IMG/VR virus record: IMGVR_UViG_3300047678_000199
Location: 1-30,021 of that record
DNA: 30,021 nt
Reading direction: 5' to 3' (one strand)
Source: a virus
The notes beneath the pieces were generated by a model. That model saw nothing but the letters and a program-made list of their open reading frames with translations, searched no databases and had not been told where the DNA came from. Within the stretch, counting starts at the first letter, position 1. The number at the start of each line of letters is the position of its first letter. The position numbers and the translations under genes were made by a program. Positions 23,381 to 30,021 of the stretch are shown here, piece by piece.

Positions 23381-24007
23381 GTGGATTATCCAAAAAGCGA
23401 TCCCACCTCACGCCTGCACGACGGAAAATTTGCCGACGCCGATCCGGCCAGCGGCATTCTCGGTTCGATCGATAAAGCGCGGGACATGCGCGCCGTATAC
23501 GAAGAGATACTCGCGGTGCAGGTGCGCGGCGGCCAAGCCCCAAGCGAAACGGACTTGACCCAGCTGCGCAAGGCCATCGAGAAAATGATTCTGGATGGCG
23601 TCTCTAGTGGCATCAACACCATCCGCAATGGAGTGGTTGTTTCGCTGGATACGCTCGCAGAGATTGCTGCTTCGCTCAACTTCAACACCAATTTCGCCGG
23701 AACGATGACCGCAGCCCTGGCTGGAAAATCGAACACCGGCCACAGCCACCATTCCGCCAACCTCGCAGCCCGCTGGCACTTGGACAATGACACGGGGTTG
23801 CTGACGCAATGGGGCATGACTGCGGTAGTACCCAGTGGCTCTGCTGGCTTGAACGTGACTTTCCCGCTGAGATTTCCAGCGGCGCCCAATGCATCCGTCG
23901 CCAGCAACGTTGTTGAAGTGCTACCCCTCGTCGCTCCCAGCTACTTCAGGCTCACCCAACAAAGCGGCGGTGGCGCGCAGTTTATGTGGATCGCCCAAGG
24001 ATATTGA
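23381..24007 (+). CDS. Short tail fibre protein with gp53-like C-terminal domain
   Basis: A 208-residue tail fibre. The N-terminus (KFADADPASGILGSIDKARD) resembles fibre attachment regions, the middle is helical (LRKAIEKMILDGVSSGI), and a His/Ser motif GHSHHSANLAA lies at about 124-134. The rest (LLTQWGMTAVVPSGSAGLNVTF with PLRFPAAPNASVASN) resembles the gp53-like receptor-binding domain common to phage fibres. It starts with GTG at 23381 with only a weak ribosome site. Probably a host-range determinant. Confidence 0.75.
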   Translation: MDYPKSDPTSRLHDGKFADADPASGILGSIDKARDMRAVYEEILAVQVRGGQAPSETDLTQLRKAIEKMILDGVSSGINTIRNGVVVSLDTLAEIAASLNFNTNFAGTMTAALAGKSNTGHSHHSANLAARWHLDNDTGLLTQWGMTAVVPSGSAGLNVTFPLRFPAAPNASVASNVVEVLPLVAPSYFRLTQQSGGGAQFMWIAQGY

Positions 24008-24009
24008 TC

Positions 24010-24591
24010 ATGGCTCTCTATAGCTCGAAAAGCAGTCGCGGATTCCTCGAAGATGGCGTGCACCTCCTGCTCCCGTCCGATGCGAAACCCATTACCGCGG
24101 AAAAGCACCGCGAACTGCTACAGGCGGAAGCAACCGGCAAAGTCATCGACTGGAGCGTTGAGCCGCCTGTGGCGATCGATCCGTCACCTCGGCCTGCTGC
24201 CGAATTGGCGGAGACGAAAAGAACCGCCATCAATGCATACGCACAGCGCGCGGCTTCGGCTATCACCGACAAATACCCTCCCTTCGAGATCACCACCTTC
24301 GAAGCGCAGGAGCGCGAGGCGCGGGCTTGGCTCGCGGACCAAAGCGCAGACACACCGAACCTATCCCTCATCGCCATGCGTCGCGGCATCGAGCTGACAG
24401 ACCTGGCCAACCGTGTAATTCAAAAAGCAGATTTGTTCCGACCGTTCACCGCTGACCTGATGGGGCGACGGCAGGCACTCGAAGATCAACTCGACGCGAT
24501 CGATCTGGAATCGACAGATGCCGTGCATCTGATCGCGGCGATTGATGAAACTCAACTGCTAAATCCCGGCGTGACCGGCTTGGCCGATTGA
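24010..24591 (+). CDS. Tail fibre assembly-like protein
   Basis: A 193-residue soluble protein directly after the fibre. The N-terminal ~50 residues (HLLLPSDAKPITAEKHRELL and QAEATGKVIDW) resemble tail fibre assembly chaperones, followed by a Pro-rich link. The helical C-terminal part (KRTAINAYAQRAASAITDKY, EAQEREARAWLAD, RGIELTDLANRVIQKADLF) resembles DUF4376-type fibre accessory domains. It would help fold or attach the preceding fibre. No membrane segment or signal peptide. The assignment relies on position and weak pattern matching. Confidence 0.6.
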   Translation: MALYSSKSSRGFLEDGVHLLLPSDAKPITAEKHRELLQAEATGKVIDWSVEPPVAIDPSPRPAAELAETKRTAINAYAQRAASAITDKYPPFEITTFEAQEREARAWLADQSADTPNLSLIAMRRGIELTDLANRVIQKADLFRPFTADLMGRRQALEDQLDAIDLESTDAVHLIAAIDETQLLNPGVTGLAD

Positions 24592-24622
24592 GAAACCAAA
24601 AAACAACCATCGGAGTATCGCT

Positions 24623-25138
24623 ATGCACAAACACTTGAAACGAATCGCGGCAGTCGCCGCCCTGGTCATGATGGCCACTCCCGCGCTTGCTGCGCTCACC
24701 TACACCGCCGCCGTAAAGACGGCGCGTCAACAGGCTGTCATTACCGCGATCGATGCGGGTGGCGCCGCAGGCAAGCTCGAAATCGGGACGACGAGCATGG
24801 CAACCACGCTGTGCACAGTCGCGCTGAACTACAACCCCGCAGGAACTGCCGCAACAGGCGTGCTCACGCTCAGCGGCTTTCCGAAGACCTGTACGGCCGG
24901 CGCGAACGGAACAGCGGCCGCTGCACGCATCCGCACCTCGGCAAACGTCGACGTGATCACCGGCTTGACCGTGACGGCAACGGGAGGCGGTGGCGATATC
25001 ACGATCGACAATCCAGCGCTCGTCTCCACCCAAACCGTGACGGTGTCGGCATTCAGCGTGACCCATACGGCGTCGCTCTACGATCACATATATGCGAGCG
25101 CGTCGTATTGGGAGGCTTGGTCGCACGGCTATCTCTGA
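24623..25138 (+). CDS. Phage structural-like protein with a signal peptide
   Basis: A 171-residue protein. Residues 1-23 form a clear Sec-type signal peptide (basic MHKHLKR, hydrophobic AAVAALVMMATP, cleavage after ALA). The mature part (LTYTAAVKTARQQAVITAID then AGGAAGKLEIGT) closely follows a small beta protein usually made without any signal peptide in phage tail regions, where it begins LTYTAAVRNAR-like. Two cysteines (about residues 64 and 92) could form a disulfide in the periplasm. GGAG is 8 nt upstream. The reason for export is unknown. Confidence 0.7.
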   Translation: MHKHLKRIAAVAALVMMATPALAALTYTAAVKTARQQAVITAIDAGGAAGKLEIGTTSMATTLCTVALNYNPAGTAATGVLTLSGFPKTCTAGANGTAAAARIRTSANVDVITGLTVTATGGGGDITIDNPALVSTQTVTVSAFSVTHTASLYDHIYASASYWEAWSHGYL

Positions 25139-25158
25139 GCCGGAGCTGCTGAATCGCC

Positions 25159-26838
25159 ATGCCAGTCGCCACTCTCCTCGCACATACGATCCAGATGGTG
25201 AGCCGCCCCACGGGCGGCTTTGCCTCATACAACTGGGGTTCGGTCTCAATAAACGAGACCGGGCGCGACAGCGTCAGTTCGTCTGCGACGGTGAGCGCGG
25301 CAACCAATTTAGCGACCGCGAATTTAGTGGAAACCGGAAGGGACGCCATTGTATCTAACGTGATCACAGGCCCGGCGCAATGGTGGCAGCGACCGCTGCC
25401 GATGGCCCAGCGTCGCAGCCAGGACATGTTCTGGATTTGCCCACGTGACGACAGCGCAACAGGCGTAACGGCCGCAGATACAGTCGTGAAAACTTTTCAC
25501 TCTGTTGCCTATCCAGGCGTGCCCTACGAGCGGCCGGCCGGAGTGGCTTTCGGCTCGTATCCGCATGAGATCGACGTTGTGTCCGGGCCGGACGGCCTTG
25601 TTATGGAGCTGCGCGACGTCAAGACGCCGACAGGAGTGTTCGTAAAGCGCTGGATGATCGTTTGGCCGAACCCGACGACCGGCAGTCACGTTGTCACGCT
25701 GAGGGCGCGCGACCAAGAGTACCAGAGAGGCACCAATCCGAGTTCGGCCGTGACGGTGACATACACCATCAACTGTAAGACTAGCCTGTGGGTCGTTGTT
25801 CAGACAGGTACGCTCGTAGCAACAATTGCAGACGTTCACAAAGCCACTGAAGGCGACGCCACATACAACGGCAGGGCAATCCTTTTTCGAGCTGGCACCT
25901 ACATGGTTACAGCGCCGGGCGGTGGACCCGAACTATCGCTCAACAGCAAGCCGAAGTTCTGGACTTATTATCCGGGCGAGTCGGTTACGCTCGATTTTTC
26001 TCAGGCGCAAATTTCGATAGGTAATGGATCATCTTTCTGGATAGACATCGATCAAGCTGTAGGTTCGTGTCAGGCACTGCCAAACAGCCATTGCATATTC
26101 GCAGAAAGTTACGTGCAGAATAATAGTGGAGTCACATGCAAGAGAGCTGCAGGCGGTCGACGGGGCTCCAGCCCAGATAGTAATCCCGGATTCTTGACGT
26201 TGTTCGCGCCGAGTAACGTGCGCCAATACTTCTACTTCTCATGCGAAGAGATTACTGATTACGCCATGCCAGCCATCGACAGCTATGGCATATCTGGCCT
26301 GATCGAGTTCATATTTGCGCACCACAACGTATACACCTCCGGCGGTGAGGGCCAGGTAATTTTCCCGAAAGGCGGCAACGTCAACCTGTGTATCCGCAAT
26401 GTATTCACGCGCAATATCACAGGCGCCAACCACATTTTGCTGCTTGGCTCGCCGAACCCTGTTCCTCAGCGAAACATCGAAGTCAGCTGGTGCGACCTGT
26501 GGTCGGACAGCATTGCAATTATGACGAACAATGCCGGCGCTGAAGGCGCGATCAGTGATGTAAGAAACATCTGGATTGTCCGCAATACGATTCGCGGCAC
26601 GATCCAGCAGGGCTGGGAAGAAGGGTTTGCCCAAGCCTCGTTCTACAACCAAATTTACATCGTCGATAACATCATCGTCACTTCGTCGCCGCAGGTAATG
26701 CCGACGCTTGGTCGGCGCACCGTGATTCCAAGTGGAAACCTTACCGGAACTGCAGCAATGGGCATTCTGGATTCTAATAACCTGCTGAGCCCGGCCTACC
26801 AGGCGAACCTCGGCTATGTCGGACGAGAGGCCGCATGA
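25159..26838 (+). CDS. Beta-helix tailspike candidate
   Basis: A 559-residue protein. Near the start are two copies of a short motif, INETGRDSVSS (31-41) and LVETGRDAIVS (56-66), repeated in the next gene. An Ig-like stretch (TGSHVVTLRARDQEYQRG, VTVTYTIN) lies around 170-205. The rest has the regular short-strand spacing of a right-handed parallel beta-helix: NLCIRNVFTRNITG, NIEVSWCDLWSDSIAIM, NIWIVRNTIRG, IYIVDNIIVT. Such spikes bind or degrade surface polysaccharide, but no catalytic triad is certain. The last base pairs overlap the next gene (ATGA). Confidence 0.65.
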   Translation: MPVATLLAHTIQMVSRPTGGFASYNWGSVSINETGRDSVSSSATVSAATNLATANLVETGRDAIVSNVITGPAQWWQRPLPMAQRRSQDMFWICPRDDSATGVTAADTVVKTFHSVAYPGVPYERPAGVAFGSYPHEIDVVSGPDGLVMELRDVKTPTGVFVKRWMIVWPNPTTGSHVVTLRARDQEYQRGTNPSSAVTVTYTINCKTSLWVVVQTGTLVATIADVHKATEGDATYNGRAILFRAGTYMVTAPGGGPELSLNSKPKFWTYYPGESVTLDFSQAQISIGNGSSFWIDIDQAVGSCQALPNSHCIFAESYVQNNSGVTCKRAAGGRRGSSPDSNPGFLTLFAPSNVRQYFYFSCEEITDYAMPAIDSYGISGLIEFIFAHHNVYTSGGEGQVIFPKGGNVNLCIRNVFTRNITGANHILLLGSPNPVPQRNIEVSWCDLWSDSIAIMTNNAGAEGAISDVRNIWIVRNTIRGTIQQGWEEGFAQASFYNQIYIVDNIIVTSSPQVMPTLGRRTVIPSGNLTGTAAMGILDSNNLLSPAYQANLGYVGREAA

Positions 26839-28244
26839 CTACCATAGCCAGCACGCCAACCACTTGGACTGTGTCGCACAACTACGGCGCGTGGGACAAA
26901 GCGCTGTATCTAGGCGGGCCGCTGATAGTCACCGGCAGCGGAATGATCCAGAACATCGGCTTCGATATCTCGGGATGGGATTTCTCTAGCAGCTTTAAAG
27001 CGCAGGTGTATCGGGCCGCGACCAATACCGTTTGCGGCACCGCCGTGTTTACATCAGCGGATGGCGTTGGTCGGAAATTGAAGGCATTAACCACGCCGTT
27101 TGCCTATGCGGACGGCGAAGGGTTCTACATTGAAATCATCGGCAACGGCGACGTAACCCTATTGGGTGATGACGCGGAAGCCTGGGCCTTACGCACGCAC
27201 CCAGGCACATTCGCAGCGCCGCCAACAACTATTAATCCCGTGGAGGGCGGCGATGGCCCCGATGGTTCCTATGGGTTTTTCGCTCTGCTCGATGGCACGC
27301 CCAGCGGCGGCGGATCGACGACGGCCGTTGCTGCAATAACGGAGAGCGGCCGCGATGCTGTCAGCTCGGCCGTGGCGGCTAAAGCAACCGGCACATCGGC
27401 GATCACCGAGGCTGGCGCGGACAGCGTTTCGTCGTCGGCATTTTTAAACTCCGCATACAAGATGCAGCAGTTCGCGATTCTTGCGTCTTTCGTGCAGACC
27501 GGTATCGACTCTCTCGGACACGCACTCGTCGGCACACCGGTTACTGGTGATCAAATATTGCTTCCGACCGATGATGGGGCAGGCAACACGATTACGTGGG
27601 AAGTGGACGGCGGAAGCCATCCGAGCCTGCGTATCGCCTCGATGGCGGGCAGTGGCAATGCCGCGAACCTGCCTTACAAGTATTTCAACGGCAGCCTCTG
27701 GCTCCAGGGTACGTTTTCCACAAACGCCGGGACCATTGCACCGAGTACCGGCGCGGTGGCCAATATCACTGAGGCAGGCCGTGATTCGGTTAGCTCGACC
27801 GGGAAATCTCTCGCGAGCGGTTTGGGAGCTGCTCAGGAAGGTGGGCGCGACTCCGTCAACGCTTCAGCGACCGTGGGCGGTGCAGGCGCACCGTCAATTT
27901 CGCTGGCCGTCGTGTCGAGCGGAGAAGAGTACACGTTCACAGCGACAGCAACGGACGATGGCGGCGTCGTCTCCGTACAGTTCTTCGTGAACGGCATCGC
28001 TGCGTCCAGCCCGCTGACGAGCGCACCGTGGGTGTGGCAGTGGAACACTAGCGGCCTGCAGGCCGGTAACTACAACATCAGCGCTCGCGCCACCGATGGA
28101 GACGGCAACACGTCCAACTCCAATACGATTCAGGTGGCAGTAGTTCGGGAAGGTCAGCCGACGCAGGGAGCGCCGTTTGCTCGCGCGGGGCGCGCGACGT
28201 TCGTTCAGAAAGATTCGACTTGGTGTCAGATCACTGAAAAATAA
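26835..28244 (+). CDS. Modular tail protein with ExGRDSVSS repeats and an Ig-like domain
   Basis: A 469-residue protein in three parts. Residues 1-155 are beta-rich with no match. Residues 160-345 are a linker with four motif copies: ITESGRDAVSS (168), ITEAGADSVSS (190), ITEAGRDSVSS (311) and AQEGGRDSVNAS (333), plus a possible divergent FVQTGIDSLGH at 219. They frame a beta domain at 240-300. Residues ~353-437 are a bacterial Ig-like domain (TATATDDGGVVSVQFFVNGI, then GNYNISARATDGDGN). The C-terminus is RATFVQKDSTWCQITEK. Probably a surface-binding tail component encoded with the beta-helix protein. Confidence 0.6.
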   Translation: MTTIASTPTTWTVSHNYGAWDKALYLGGPLIVTGSGMIQNIGFDISGWDFSSSFKAQVYRAATNTVCGTAVFTSADGVGRKLKALTTPFAYADGEGFYIEIIGNGDVTLLGDDAEAWALRTHPGTFAAPPTTINPVEGGDGPDGSYGFFALLDGTPSGGGSTTAVAAITESGRDAVSSAVAAKATGTSAITEAGADSVSSSAFLNSAYKMQQFAILASFVQTGIDSLGHALVGTPVTGDQILLPTDDGAGNTITWEVDGGSHPSLRIASMAGSGNAANLPYKYFNGSLWLQGTFSTNAGTIAPSTGAVANITEAGRDSVSSTGKSLASGLGAAQEGGRDSVNASATVGGAGAPSISLAVVSSGEEYTFTATATDDGGVVSVQFFVNGIAASSPLTSAPWVWQWNTSGLQAGNYNISARATDGDGNTSNSNTIQVAVVREGQPTQGAPFARAGRATFVQKDSTWCQITEK

Positions 28245-28246
28245 AG

Positions 28247-28321
28247 CGGGCGGCCTGGTGCAGCGCTAACTGCCTCAGACCACTCGTCACATGTTGAGAT
28301 GTGAACAAGCCGAAGGCCCGC
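28247..28321 (+). other. Nested inverted repeats after the tail genes
   Basis: Immediately after the last tail gene, gcgggc (28247-28252) can pair with gcccgc (28316-28321), enclosing a perfect hairpin tcacat-gttgag-atgtga (28287-28304). There is no T-run, so it is not a typical terminator; it may end the late operon in another way or be a binding site. The rest of 28322-28373 shows nothing I can name. Confidence 0.3.
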
Positions 28322-28373
28322 CGCCGTGTACACAGCGCGCGCAGCCTATCAAAGCAATCTGCAATAACGCCTC

Positions 28374-28402
28374 TTGACATGCGACTCAGCGACATATAAA
28401 TT
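28374..28402 (+). promoter_or_regulatory. Sigma70-type promoter for the 28594-29260 gene pair
   Basis: A perfect -35 TTGACA (28374-28379) is followed by TATAAA (28395-28400) after 15 bp, or TAAATT (28397-28402) after 17 bp. The surrounding sequence is AT-rich compared with neighbours. Transcription would begin near 28408-28410 and leave a ~185-nt leader. A strong vegetative promoter here suggests expression from the prophage independent of the late activator. Confidence 0.6.
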
Positions 28403-28532
28403 GAGCAAAGAGTCTGACAAGCTCCAAAGAGTAAGGGTGGGAATCCGTTGTGTTATTCCGCATAATCCGGCAAGCCGGGAGAGCGGTGAATACAATACCT
28501 TCGGGGAATAAACCCGGGCCTCCCTCTTTGGG

Positions 28533-28563
28533 CCTTGTCAACTCCCGGCGCCTTCTGACAAGG
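28533..28563 (+). promoter_or_regulatory. Hairpin in the long 5' leader
   Basis: ccttgtca (28533-28540) pairs perfectly with tgacaagg (28556-28563) around a 15-nt loop. It lies in the ~185-nt leader between the promoter and the 28594 gene, 18 nt upstream of that gene's AGAGGA ribosome site. It might control translation or transcript stability. A smaller CCGG-CAAG-CCGG hairpin lies in the same leader. Confidence 0.4.
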
Positions 28564-28593
28564 GCATCACGACAGAATCAAAGAGGAAACACC

Positions 28594-28830
28594 ATGTCCG
28601 CTAGCATCGTTCGCGACCCAATCCAACGCGCTGAGGCAACCGTCAAGGCGCTCAATATTTTTGTTGATCTTCTAAACAACTCGAAGCCGGAAAAGAAAGT
28701 GTCCGCAAACGACACCGGGCACTTGTTTGGATTCTTTTTAGATGGCCTCGACGAGACCGTTCGTGAGATTAAGCAGGGTCCCAAAAAGCCCTCTCTAAGT
28801 ATCATTAGGGAGCGTTTAAATGGGGACTAA
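28594..28830 (+). CDS. Small protein of unknown function upstream of the MuA-domain gene
   Basis: A 78-residue soluble helical protein (DPIQRAEATVKALNIFVDLL, then GHLFGFFLDGLDETVREI) with a basic Lys/Pro region (KPEKKVS; KQGPKKPS) and no known motif. AGAGGA lies at a good distance before the ATG; a longer in-frame ATG at 28450 would translate the leader and is not favoured. The gene overlaps the MuA-domain gene by 11 nt, so the two form an operon and may act together. It could be a partner or regulator of that protein; this is inference from coupling only. Confidence 0.65.
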   Translation: MSASIVRDPIQRAEATVKALNIFVDLLNNSKPEKKVSANDTGHLFGFFLDGLDETVREIKQGPKKPSLSIIRERLNGD

Positions 28831-29260
28831 GCGATCCGTCGTCAGCGCTGATCAAAGGCTGGCGGCGGTGAGCGAGGCGCTCGCCCTAATCAAGGCTGGC
28901 GCCCCACCTGGCGAAGCTATGACGTCTGCTGGAAAGGGGGCTGGGGTATCGCGGCACACCATGTACAGATGGTATGGACTTGTACGGGGGCAGCCGAAGG
29001 CCAAGTGGCTGCAGCTGCTCGATCCGGGCGCAAGCTACGGGCACCGAGGCGGCCAGTTTTCGTACGCCGAAGGTGCCTATGAGTTCTTCAGGAAGGTGTA
29101 CCTTAAGAGTTCGCCACCCTCGCGGAAGGAGGCGTATTCCGCCTTGGTGCTGGAGGCCAAGAAGCATGGCTGGGCGGTGCCAAGTTTGCGCACCCTTGAG
29201 CGCAGGCTGCAGGCCGATGACAAGGTGCCGGAGCGGACCCGCTACGACGCTGACCTGTAA
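28820..29260 (+). CDS. Stand-alone MuA-type end-binding domain protein (no catalytic core)
   Basis: A 146-residue protein that resembles the N-terminal DNA-binding part of Mu-family transposases. The first helix-turn-helix is at about 30-55 (GAGVSRHTMYRWYGLVRG). It is followed by the WLQLLDPGASYGHRG link, then EGAYEFFRKVYLKSSPPSRK, and a second helix-turn-helix ending KKHGWAVPSLRTLERRL. In MuA these are the I-beta/gamma domains that bind the phage ends. The DDE catalytic domain is absent: the gene ends and a terminator follows at once, so it is not a visible frameshift. It could bind phage ends or a related operator and block or regulate transposition. The role is inferred. Confidence 0.7.
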   Translation: MGTKRSVVSADQRLAAVSEALALIKAGAPPGEAMTSAGKGAGVSRHTMYRWYGLVRGQPKAKWLQLLDPGASYGHRGGQFSYAEGAYEFFRKVYLKSSPPSRKEAYSALVLEAKKHGWAVPSLRTLERRLQADDKVPERTRYDADL

Positions 29261-29282
29261 GGCGCTTTCGGGCGCCTTTTTT
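29259..29282 (+). terminator. Rho-independent terminator after the MuA-domain gene
   Basis: aaggcgc (29259-29265) pairs with gcgcctt (29272-29278) around a 6-nt loop, followed by a T-run to 29282. The stop codon's last bases form the base of the stem, so it directly ends the two-gene unit. Confidence 0.9.
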
Positions 29283-29335
29283 CATTGCAATCTACCTGTC
29301 CAAGCACCCTAATCTATGTGTCGCGCTACAGCTTT

Positions 29336-29369
29336 GCCCAAAAACAAATGGCGCCCTGTGGGCGCCATT
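29336..29369 (-). terminator. Minus-strand rho-independent terminator
   Basis: aatggcgcc (29347-29355) and ggcgccatt (29361-29369) form a 9-bp stem with a 5-nt loop. Read on the minus strand it is followed by tttgttttt (29338-29346), so it would stop transcripts coming leftward from the tRNA-fMet side. Confidence 0.8.
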
Positions 29370-29398
29370 GATTACTTCTTCAGTTTTGACACAGCCTG

Positions 29399-29454
<56 letters not shown>

Positions 29455-29533
29455 CCGGCCGTAAGGCCGCCAAGGTAAAAAGCGAGCCCGACACGTACTT
29501 GCGGTGAAGTGCCAGGCAAATAAAAAGGCCAGC

Positions 29534-29630
<97 letters not shown>

Positions 29631-29697
29631 TCAAAACTGGGACTACTGGTAAGGCCTGTTCGCTGGTTTTTGTTGCCCGGCGATCAAGCAGGCGCGC

Positions 29698-29726
29698 ATG
29701 ATACGAGCGCATCCCGCCCGCGTCAA
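29698..29726 (-). promoter_or_regulatory. Promoter of tRNA-fMet
   Basis: On the minus strand, TTGACG (29726-29721) and TATCAT (29703-29698) are separated by exactly 17 bp. A GC-rich discriminator (gcgcgcc) follows, as expected for a stringently controlled stable-RNA promoter. It lies about 68 bp upstream of the tRNA 5' end. Confidence 0.85.
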
Positions 29727-29890
29727 GAAGAAATGCCGGCATCGCCGCTCTCTCCGCAACTGCTGAGCAGATGGCGACCGCAGGTGCTCAAGCCCTGATC
29801 ACTCGGGTGGATGAGGCGGCGGCAGGTGACGAAGTTGCCGCAATCCGGTAAGGTTCTGCGCCGTTCCAGCCACAGGATTTTTCGAGCACG

Positions 29891-30021
29891 ATGAGCGACC
29901 CGTTTGCGGATATTCGACCCTATCACGACGCCGAGGTGACGCCGGTTCTCGAGCGTCTGCTGGTCGACCGGGAATTTCTGGAAACGCTGGCGAAACTGCG
30001 CCAGCCGAAGCTGACGGCCCG
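29891..30021 (+). CDS. N-terminus of a probable glycerol acyltransferase-family protein (partial)
   Basis: An open frame from ATG 29891 to the end of the window (43 codons). The start FADIRPYHDAEVTPVLERLL (residues 5-24) followed by EFLETLAKLRQPKLTA resembles the N-terminal region of gammaproteobacterial 1-acyl-glycerol-3-phosphate acyltransferase-like proteins, whose catalytic HX4D motif comes further on and is outside the window. The gene is host, divergent from tRNA-fMet. No ribosome site stands out. The 29631-29890 interval otherwise holds only the tRNA promoter. Confidence 0.5.
   Translation, partial: MSDPFADIRPYHDAEVTPVLERLLVDREFLETLAKLRQPKLTA

Larger units (their letters stand above)
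1..29300. mobile_element. Mu-like transposable prophage (left end outside window)
   Basis: Plus-strand genes follow the Mu late order: Mor-family activator, lysis genes, gp25-gp28, portal, F, gpI/gpT head genes, gpL/gpM sheath and tube, gpN, gpP, gp45-gp48 and fibres. Many neighbours overlap by 4-11 nt. The left end, transposase and repressor are not in the window. The right end cannot be fixed from sequence: it should lie after the last phage-like gene (29260) and before tRNA-fMet (29554). I saw no clear MuA-binding-site repeats there, so the boundary given is approximate. Whether the prophage is inducible cannot be judged, but every core late gene seen is intact. Confidence 0.9.

Noticed and set aside
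28820-29260. Interpretation as a truncated transposase pseudogene of an inserted element
   Set aside because: It has its own promoter, a coupled upstream gene and a terminator fused to the stop codon, with no insertion-sequence ends nearby. A pseudogene is still possible but less likely.

Overview
The window holds most of a Mu-like transposable prophage (about 1-29300, entered partway through its middle region) followed by a short piece of host chromosome. The host looks like a GC-rich gammaproteobacterium. The flank carries an initiator tRNA-fMet gene on the minus strand with a sigma70-type promoter, and the start of a gene that resembles gammaproteobacterial glycerol acyltransferases. The left (immunity/transposase) end of the prophage lies outside the window, so the DDE transposase, repressor and left terminus are not seen.

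Layout, all phage genes on the plus strand. (1) 1-578: the end of an early/middle gene, then a Mor/C-family activator. (2) 651-1970: lysis cassette of GH108 endolysin, holin and i-spanin, with the Rz1 o-spanin nested out of frame. (3) 1983-4756: Mu gp25-gp28 equivalents (DUF2730, winged-helix gp26-like, DUF3486 probable small terminase, large terminase). (4) 4940-8939: portal, a BppU-like protein, a collagen-like fibre protein, and a head morphogenesis protein F with an apparent C-terminal BECR-fold nuclease. (5) 8940-9772: a hairpin-rich stretch, an orphan gene, a terminator-like hairpin and a structured leader before gpI. (6) 9773-14466: protease/scaffold gpI/gpZ, decoration protein, major capsid gpT, gp35, gp36, gpG (moved relative to Mu), gp37, gp38. 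(7) 14474-23362: contractile tail from sheath to gp48, with a probable frameshift in the gp41-like tail chaperone. (8) 23381-28244: tail fibre, fibre-assembly-like protein, an odd signal-peptide-bearing phage protein, a beta-helix tailspike candidate and an Ig-like tail protein. (9) 28374-29282: a separately promoted and terminated two-gene unit ending in a stand-alone MuA-type end-binding domain. (10) 29283-30021: host flank with a 56-bp direct repeat of the 3' part of tRNA-fMet.

The genes fit one programme. The Mor/C protein would switch on lysis and late genes, terminase packages by the Mu headful mode, and head and contractile-tail modules assemble separately. The accessory genes (collagen fibre, F-nuclease, orphan at 9141, signal-peptide protein, tailspikes, MuA-domain protein) interrupt the conserved order. 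The most unusual points are the MuA-like DNA-binding domain without catalytic core, the hairpin cluster at 8950-9066, the F-nuclease fusion, the collagen head-fibre candidate and the tRNA-fMet scar. All calls come from reading the sequence; no database search was run.
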